Assembly: GCA_946803715.1 (NCBI GenBank)
Contig: CAMPET010000219.1
Span: 78,784-102,677, forward strand
Direction: 5' to 3'
Length of the DNA stretch: 23,894 nt
From: Beroe ovata
Taxonomy: Eukaryota; Ctenophora; Nuda; Beroida; Beroidae
Shown: piece after piece, positions 19,501-23,894 of the stretch
Numbering within the stretch: the first letter of the stretch is position 1
How the letters are laid out: each line of letters starts with the position of its first letter
The notes under the pieces: generated by a model
What the model saw: only the letters and a program-made list of their open reading frames with translations
What the model was told of the DNA's origin: nothing
Databases searched by the model: none
Program-made: the position numbers and the translations under genes

Positions 19501-21790
19501 CCCTCTGCTGACTCCCCTAATTCCCCCTCCCTCTCTTCCAGGTGGCAGAGCGAACGTATTCACAGCGGTACTTGTATGCAAAGTATTTCAATGCTCTCAC
19601 GACTATGAGACGGGCTAAACAATACGGTCTACCACATTTCCGACTGCGTAGTATTCAGGTGCGGCCCCACTCTCCCATACAGTTATAACTCTAGTGTACA
19701 CCCATTGTTATGTAATCTCTCATCGTCTCAACTAACGATCAGAACATCAAAGCGTGGCTGTCTCTGAGATCAGTGCTGAGGCGAGTCGGTCCACAGAGGA
19801 GCGTGGGAATCATCATAACCTCCACCTTCCTCATCCTACTGACCATACTGACAGTGGTGTGTGTCCAGTTCTTTAGCAAAGGTATGGAGGGACGTGTGGT
19901 GTGTGGGTTATTCTCAAATAGAGAGCGATACATGCCGTCGGTACAGTTTGGGGGGGGAATTCCCAAGTCAAGTGGTATTCATGGGTATAGGACACTAGGT
20001 CGGTGGCGGCAGACCAGGGTGGACACTAGGTCGGGAGACTCCCACAGGGTAGACGGTAGGTCGGGAGATTCCCACAGGGTGGACGGTAGGTCGGGAGATT
20101 CCCACAGGGTGGACACTAGGTCGGGAGATTTAAATGTTTCCACCCTGGTCTGCCGCCGCCACTGACCTAGTGTCTGTCCCCTGGTATCTATAGCTCCTGC
20201 ACAATATCTAGAAGGAGTCTCAGTATATTAGGTACACAATGAGGGTATAAGCTTATGAATAGAAGATAGATATTGGGTGTTAATAAATGCAGCTTTTCAA
20301 TGATTGGTTTTGTGCCAGGATCCACTGTTGGGTAGATCTTCAGCTACCGAACGTCTTGTGTTAGGCGTTGAACCTACAATTATTAAGGCATCTTCTTTAG
20401 TTAAGTTCAGCTGTGTGAGGGGGGGCCATATTCCAGAGTCGCATTGTATATCACGAAGCCAGAAGGTAATGACTGAAATTCTGTTTTTCCGCTGATTTTG
20501 CGAGCTCTACAAATGAAGATACTACATTACTTCCTCTTGAGTTCAGTGTCTTAGTAGTCACGAAGTAATTGATTGCCTCATCACACATTGGATATTGAAG
20601 ATAAATCGACGCCGTAGAGTCCAGTTCATTAGAATGCAGTGCCTTAGAATCCAGTACCCTATAGACTTGTGTTCATACCTAATAATACTGTTCTCTGTGT
20701 TACGCACTGATATACTCTACCTTTCTACGCGTTTAATATTAAGATACCCGCATGGCTATATCCATTCATGTGACTTGAGTTGTAGTTGGACTCAAATTAA
20801 TGCAAATTATAGCCGGGTGCTGTTTATTATAAATACCTATTCTGCTGTGGTAGGAGGGTAAAGACTTGTTCTATTTATAGAACTGGCTGCTTTCCCATAC
20901 TAAATAGCCGGAATGTAGCTCACTACCTATCTCAAGTGCAGTACTAGAGGTGGTTCCAAAAAGAGTTATTGAAACTATAAAAGTTAACCCCCGGCAAAAT
21001 TATACTGTATAAATTGTACTGATTTGTGACTCTAGTTTCCTGATCTTGACGTGTGGCGACAGTTTCCTAAAAACAGAGGCCAACCCTGCTGTACTTATGC
21101 GATCTTATTACGTTTTATTCGGTTTTATGGGCCACAACGCTACCCCCACTATATCATGCTCTATAATCGCTCAGGTGGAGAGAGTATGAACATGTACTTC
21201 ACATGGCTAGCCATCGCGTGGAGCATGTGTGTGAGTGTCTACCTTCTCCGACTTTTCACCCTGGGTAACGACATTGCAGAGCGATTTGACTCCCATTCCT
21301 TGCTCATCACAGAACAGATAAACCTGTTCTTCTTCATGCAACAGTCACCACAGAAAAAGGAACAGCTTCTCCAGGCAAACCAGGTGAATTGAACGTCATC
21401 ATAATACGATGATAAGTGGTTGATGAAGGAGTACATATGTTTTGATGCCTAAATAATATGTAACTATTCTAATGGCATAAAAATATGTAGCCATCTTTAT
21501 GGAGGAGCACACATTTACAAAGTATATATAGGTATTGAGATGGATTTTATGAAGGAGCACATCAATGACGTGTCTGATTCTCTGAGTGAGGTAATTTCAC
21601 TTCGTCTCTCCCCCAGGTCCTACAGCTATCCAGCAAACTGCTCAAGGAAATAGACTCACGTGAAACATCCGTTTTCTTCCTCTCGCCTCTCTTCTCCCAA
21701 TTCCTGCGGGTTTTCCTCCTATCCGCCTTCTCGGGACTGGCCTCGGAAATCCTGGGATTCAAACTGAAGTTGTGGAAGATGATTAAGTGA
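14611..21790 (+). CDS. PHTF: PHTF family ER multi-pass membrane protein
   Basis: Eighteen exons: 14611-14661, 14769-14822, 14993-15068, 15342-15438, 15783-15921, 16053-16126, 16233-16431, 16583-16691, 17179-17280, 17528-17623, 18187-18382, 18599-18746, 18867-18965, 19086-19226, 19542-19658, 19743-19881, 21175-21383, 21617-21790. All join in phase, giving 739 residues, near the ~760 of human PHTF1. The N-terminal PHTF domain is visible as TVEWIQTKIKKYDQAAWE, LIDVDLIKG and a hydrophobic pair around YWVLSFLWSLQVLQ and LWLVVGLTFCQ. A long Ser/Asp/Lys-rich linker follows, then KIEMSPLEIG and about five more hydrophobic segments. Conserved blocks include AERTYSQRYLYAKYF, PHFRLRSIQNIKAWLSLRS, RRVGPQRSV and LLITEQINLFF...KKEQL. 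Despite the family name (putative homeodomain transcription factor), vertebrate members are ER membrane proteins, and this one shows no homeodomain. The ATG at 14611 is the first that opens this frame. Several introns contain microsatellites next to splice sites. Confidence 0.95.
16432..16556. repeat. TG-rich microsatellite at a PHTF 5' splice site
   Basis: The intron after exon 16233-16431 opens GTATGTGTGTG and continues as (TG)n with TACTGTGTG variants for about 120 bases. The repeat includes the donor itself. Confidence 0.93.
17140..17168. repeat. CA microsatellite just before a PHTF 3' splice site
   Basis: (CA)n at 17140-17167 ends in an N at 17168, only ten bases before the exon starting at 17179. 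It takes the place of a normal polypyrimidine tract. The gap leaves the exact length unknown. Confidence 0.92.
17624..18186 (+). other. PHTF intron 10
   Basis: It has a GTACTC donor and a TTTTCAG acceptor. The sequence is AT-rich with no repeat, element or alternative exon that I can support. Confidence 0.6.
18383..18575 (+). repeat. GA-rich polypurine tract in PHTF intron 11
   Basis: Units of GAGAAGA and GAATGGA, almost pure purine on the + strand for about 170-190 bases, begin directly at the GTGAAG donor. Open frames on both strands here are low-complexity artefacts. Confidence 0.94.
19882..21174 (+). other. PHTF intron 16, the longest of the gene
   Basis: A GTATGG donor and CTCAG acceptor bound it. 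It contains the inverted repeat with 30-bp tandem units at 19991-20174. The rest is unrecognised AT-rich sequence with no transmembrane-like or conserved exon. The exon join gives FFSKGGESMNMYF, matching the spacing expected between family transmembrane segments. Confidence 0.75.
19991..20174. repeat. Inverted repeat enclosing 30-bp tandem units
   Basis: The left arm, 19991-20023 (GACACTAGGTCGGTGGCGGC...), and the right arm, 20139-20174, are near-perfect reverse complements apart from one substitution and a 3-bp GCC difference. Between and overlapping them are almost four copies of a 30-bp unit (GGTGGACGGTAGGTCGGGAG then ATTCCCACAG) at 20018-20131. No certain target duplication is visible. 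Confidence 0.88.
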
Positions 21791-21878
21791 GGAATCCGCG
21801 TGTGTGTACATAGTATATTTGTGTCTATGAATCTAAAATGGTCGCTTTATTTGTTCGTTGTTTATTATTCACTGTTCC

Positions 21879-21884
21879 ATTAAA
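21879..21884 (+). promoter_or_regulatory. Possible poly(A) signal of PHTF
   Basis: The common variant ATTAAA lies about 90 bases after the stop codon. It is the only candidate I saw close by and is weak evidence in AT-rich DNA. Confidence 0.3.
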
Positions 21885-22026
21885 TTGCTGCTGCTTATTG
21901 CTATCATTGGGGATCTCACTTTCGCTTATTTACCTACATATTTCACTGTTTTGATAAATTATTACATCAAGACGTCTCTGAGAATCTTAATCATCACCTT
22001 CACAGTCAATTTCATAACGGATTTGA

Positions 22027-22115
22027 GCGATGTCACAACCACTAAGCGATTTCACAACCAATCAGCGATTTCACAACCAATTAGCAATTTCACAACCAAT
22101 TAGCAATTTCACAAG
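22027..22115. repeat. 19-bp tandem repeat, 4.7 copies
   Basis: The unit GCGATTTCACAACCAATCA is repeated with drift to GCAATTTCACAACCAATTA. It lies in the 3' flank of PHTF. Confidence 0.93.
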
Positions 22116-23605
22116 ATTTCAAAACATTGATTTTATACAACTCCTTTTTATCATCTTGTATACAGGTGTTCAATAAGAATTTGTATGTTGAAAATGATTT
22201 ATAGGAAAAATCTATTACCATTATTGATTTTTATGCTATTAAAATCGCTTTTTGATGATCGATATTACTTAGGAAATGCTGAATAGGTGTAAAACTATGT
22301 TCTACGTCTTCAAGCTTTGATAAACGCGAGTGTTTTAATTGTACACTTAGCTAACGCCCTAAAGGTGTGTGCTTGTTAAGTTTTGACCTCTATTGGGTGC
22401 TTTGCCGCTTTCAGAAAATGCAGTTTCTTGAATAAGGTGATTTATAGTTAAAGAAAGAACTTTCTAACATATTGTGAGCGCATTAGGCGATAAGCCGGAA
22501 TAAACTCAAGAAAATTCGACAATTTAAACCATTGAACGATATTTGATATTATGAATTAAGTCGGCGATACTTAAACAATCGAATTCAGAATGACTTGCAT
22601 GACGCATTTCTGTATGTCACATCCAATGTTCCAGAACAATTGATTGGAATATGCGGCGCGCGCGGGCGACTCATAAGCTTTCCATATAGAAGTCGCGCGC
22701 ACGCGTGTATATTCGATTAAGAACGCAGCTTTATCAACCCCGAATTCAAACAGCGTATCTGTGATCTGAAAGGAGCCGAAATAATGACGAAGTTTTCAAA
22801 ATTGGTGAAATGTTAAGGATTGTAAGCGAAAAAGGGATAAAATCAAAATTGGAAGTGCATTATCTGCTCTCAATGATTTGTACGACTGAACATAATATAC
22901 TGAATTTGTAAAGGATCTCTGTCCATTCTGTTACAAACGACTCGGCACTTGATAATAATATACATCGATTACTGCATGCAAGGAACAAATTCCAATCTAC
23001 ATAATCTGTCATCCAATCGAATATATTACTATTATAACATCCATAATGTATCTATGTCCATATGATTATCTTCAAAGATGAATTCACACACGTACAACAT
23101 ACAATGGGCCTGATAAATTACTGCATACGCGAAATAAATGAATGCTCCGGCAAAGAATTATTTAACTCCATAAAACTGACTTCGGCTGAGGAATGTGTTC
23201 GCAAGAAAACGCCATCAGACTTAAAATTGTCGCTATTTGAAAGGCAGTCTCAAAAAAGCGATAATCAGACTACTATTCTGACTGCACTAACCTACTTTTC
23301 AATACGAGTGACGTCAATGAAATTGATCGGTGTTTTTCCGTCAAACACACACAGGAGTATGTACGGAGGTATTTCTACATTTATACAGAGTTTCTCCATC
23401 TAGAGCTGGAAACTCATACATTCACTGGTTTAACATTCTTTTGAACAGCTCGTTTATAACTCATCCTGAAAAATTCAATCATTTCAAATTTAGTTACAAT
23501 CCAAAGTTTATCTTAAATTACATGGTATTGAAACATTGACCGAATGCTTCGAAACAACCAAATAGTGGCAGAAATCTGGGAAAATCTAATTAAGTCAGGA
23601 AACTG
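22116..23605. other. AT-rich intergenic sequence between convergent genes
   Basis: No conserved exon, RNA gene or transposon end was found. A CpG-rich patch (GCGGCGCGCGCGGGCGAC) occurs at about 22653-22670 and resembles the GC cores elsewhere without their ends. The open frame 23062-23403 shows no family features. Confidence 0.5.
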
Positions 23606-23855
23606 TCAAAATGCCAGAAGAGAAATTGATATTCGTATTGATAACCTGTTTGCCGTAGCTCGACCGAAGGACTGTGGCGACATGAGACTCTCTTCAGACG
23701 CAGGGTAGAGGATAGTGTTGAGGAGATGTGCGTACTCCTCAAACTTCTCTTTCTCCTTCTCCAGATATCTCTTCTTGTAGTGCCACTCCAGGGATGGGGC
23801 TGCGTTGTTACTCTGTACTCGGATCAGGTTGTCGTACTCTTGTGTCAGCTTGTCA

Positions 23856-23857
<2 letters not shown>
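23606..23857 (-). CDS. 3' end of a coiled-coil protein gene (partial)
   Basis: Read on the - strand, a CACACAG acceptor at 23858-23860 opens an 84-codon frame beginning VDKLTQEYDNLIRVQ and ending at a TGA at 23608-23606. It includes LEWHYKKRYLEKEKEKFEEY, highly charged and helical, and HLLNTILYPASEESL; a coiled coil is likely. Codon composition is more GC-rich than the flank, and it stops being convincing after about SPQSFGRATAN. A donor (GTTATC) near 23646 could instead end the exon there. I do not recognise the family. The rest of the gene lies beyond the window end, and the gene converges with PHTF. Confidence 0.6.
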
Positions 23858-23858
<1 letters not shown>

Positions 23859-23886
<28 letters not shown>

Positions 23887-23894
23887 AGTGTGTG
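23859..23894. repeat. TG microsatellite at window end
   Basis: This is a (TG)n run cut by the window edge. On the - strand it is a (CA)n tract immediately before the 3' splice site of the coiled-coil exon. Confidence 0.95.

Noticed and set aside
19202-19618. Proline/serine-rich open frame
   Set aside because: It runs through a C/T-rich intron tract and overlaps two PHTF exons in a different frame.
23062-23403. 113-codon open frame downstream of PHTF
   Set aside because: There are no recognisable motifs, the codon use is AT-driven, and no splice partners are visible. It cannot be excluded but is unsupported.

Overview
The window is eukaryotic. Three multi-exon protein genes can be reconstructed on the + strand, all with GT-AG introns and consistent reading phase, and part of a fourth lies on the - strand. 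Two of the three are well-known animal families: an ANGEL-type endonuclease/exonuclease/phosphatase protein and a PHTF membrane protein. With short-to-medium introns, a CpG-bearing AT-leaning background, an Ig-like receptor and many small palindromic elements, this suggests an invertebrate metazoan. An early-branching lineage such as a sponge is possible but not shown. Single N bases at 5562, 10368, 11197 and 17168 are assembly gaps, three of them inside or beside simple repeats.

Layout: 1-790 is a CA microsatellite and non-coding flank. 791-4337 is a 7-exon type I membrane receptor with an Ig-like ectodomain, ending in a PTAP motif and a possible PDZ ligand. 4338-7067 is a repeat-rich intergenic block. 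It holds a duplicated ~300 bp segment, a nested pair of small transposons and many copies of a CpG-rich palindromic module. 7068-12770 is the ANGEL gene, with 10 firm exons plus one tentative first exon; a complete 804 bp non-autonomous hAT-like element sits in or just upstream of its first intron. 12771-14610 is a second repeat island with a third copy of the small transposon, plus a tRNA-derived sequence with Pol III boxes. 14611-21790 is the PHTF gene, 18 exons and 739 codons, apparently complete. 21791-23605 is AT-rich non-coding sequence. 23606-23857 is a - strand coiled-coil exon.

The genes do not form an obvious pathway: one is a cell-surface receptor, one an RNA-processing phosphatase/nuclease and one an ER membrane protein. 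The most informative material is the mobile DNA. A 74-116 bp terminal-inverted-repeat family makes 8-9 bp target duplications in three copies. One copy has its unoccupied counterpart preserved in a neighbouring duplicate, and two copies are nested in other palindromes. Several tandem repeats begin within a few bases of splice sites. I saw no defence system, CRISPR array or clearly new multi-gene system.
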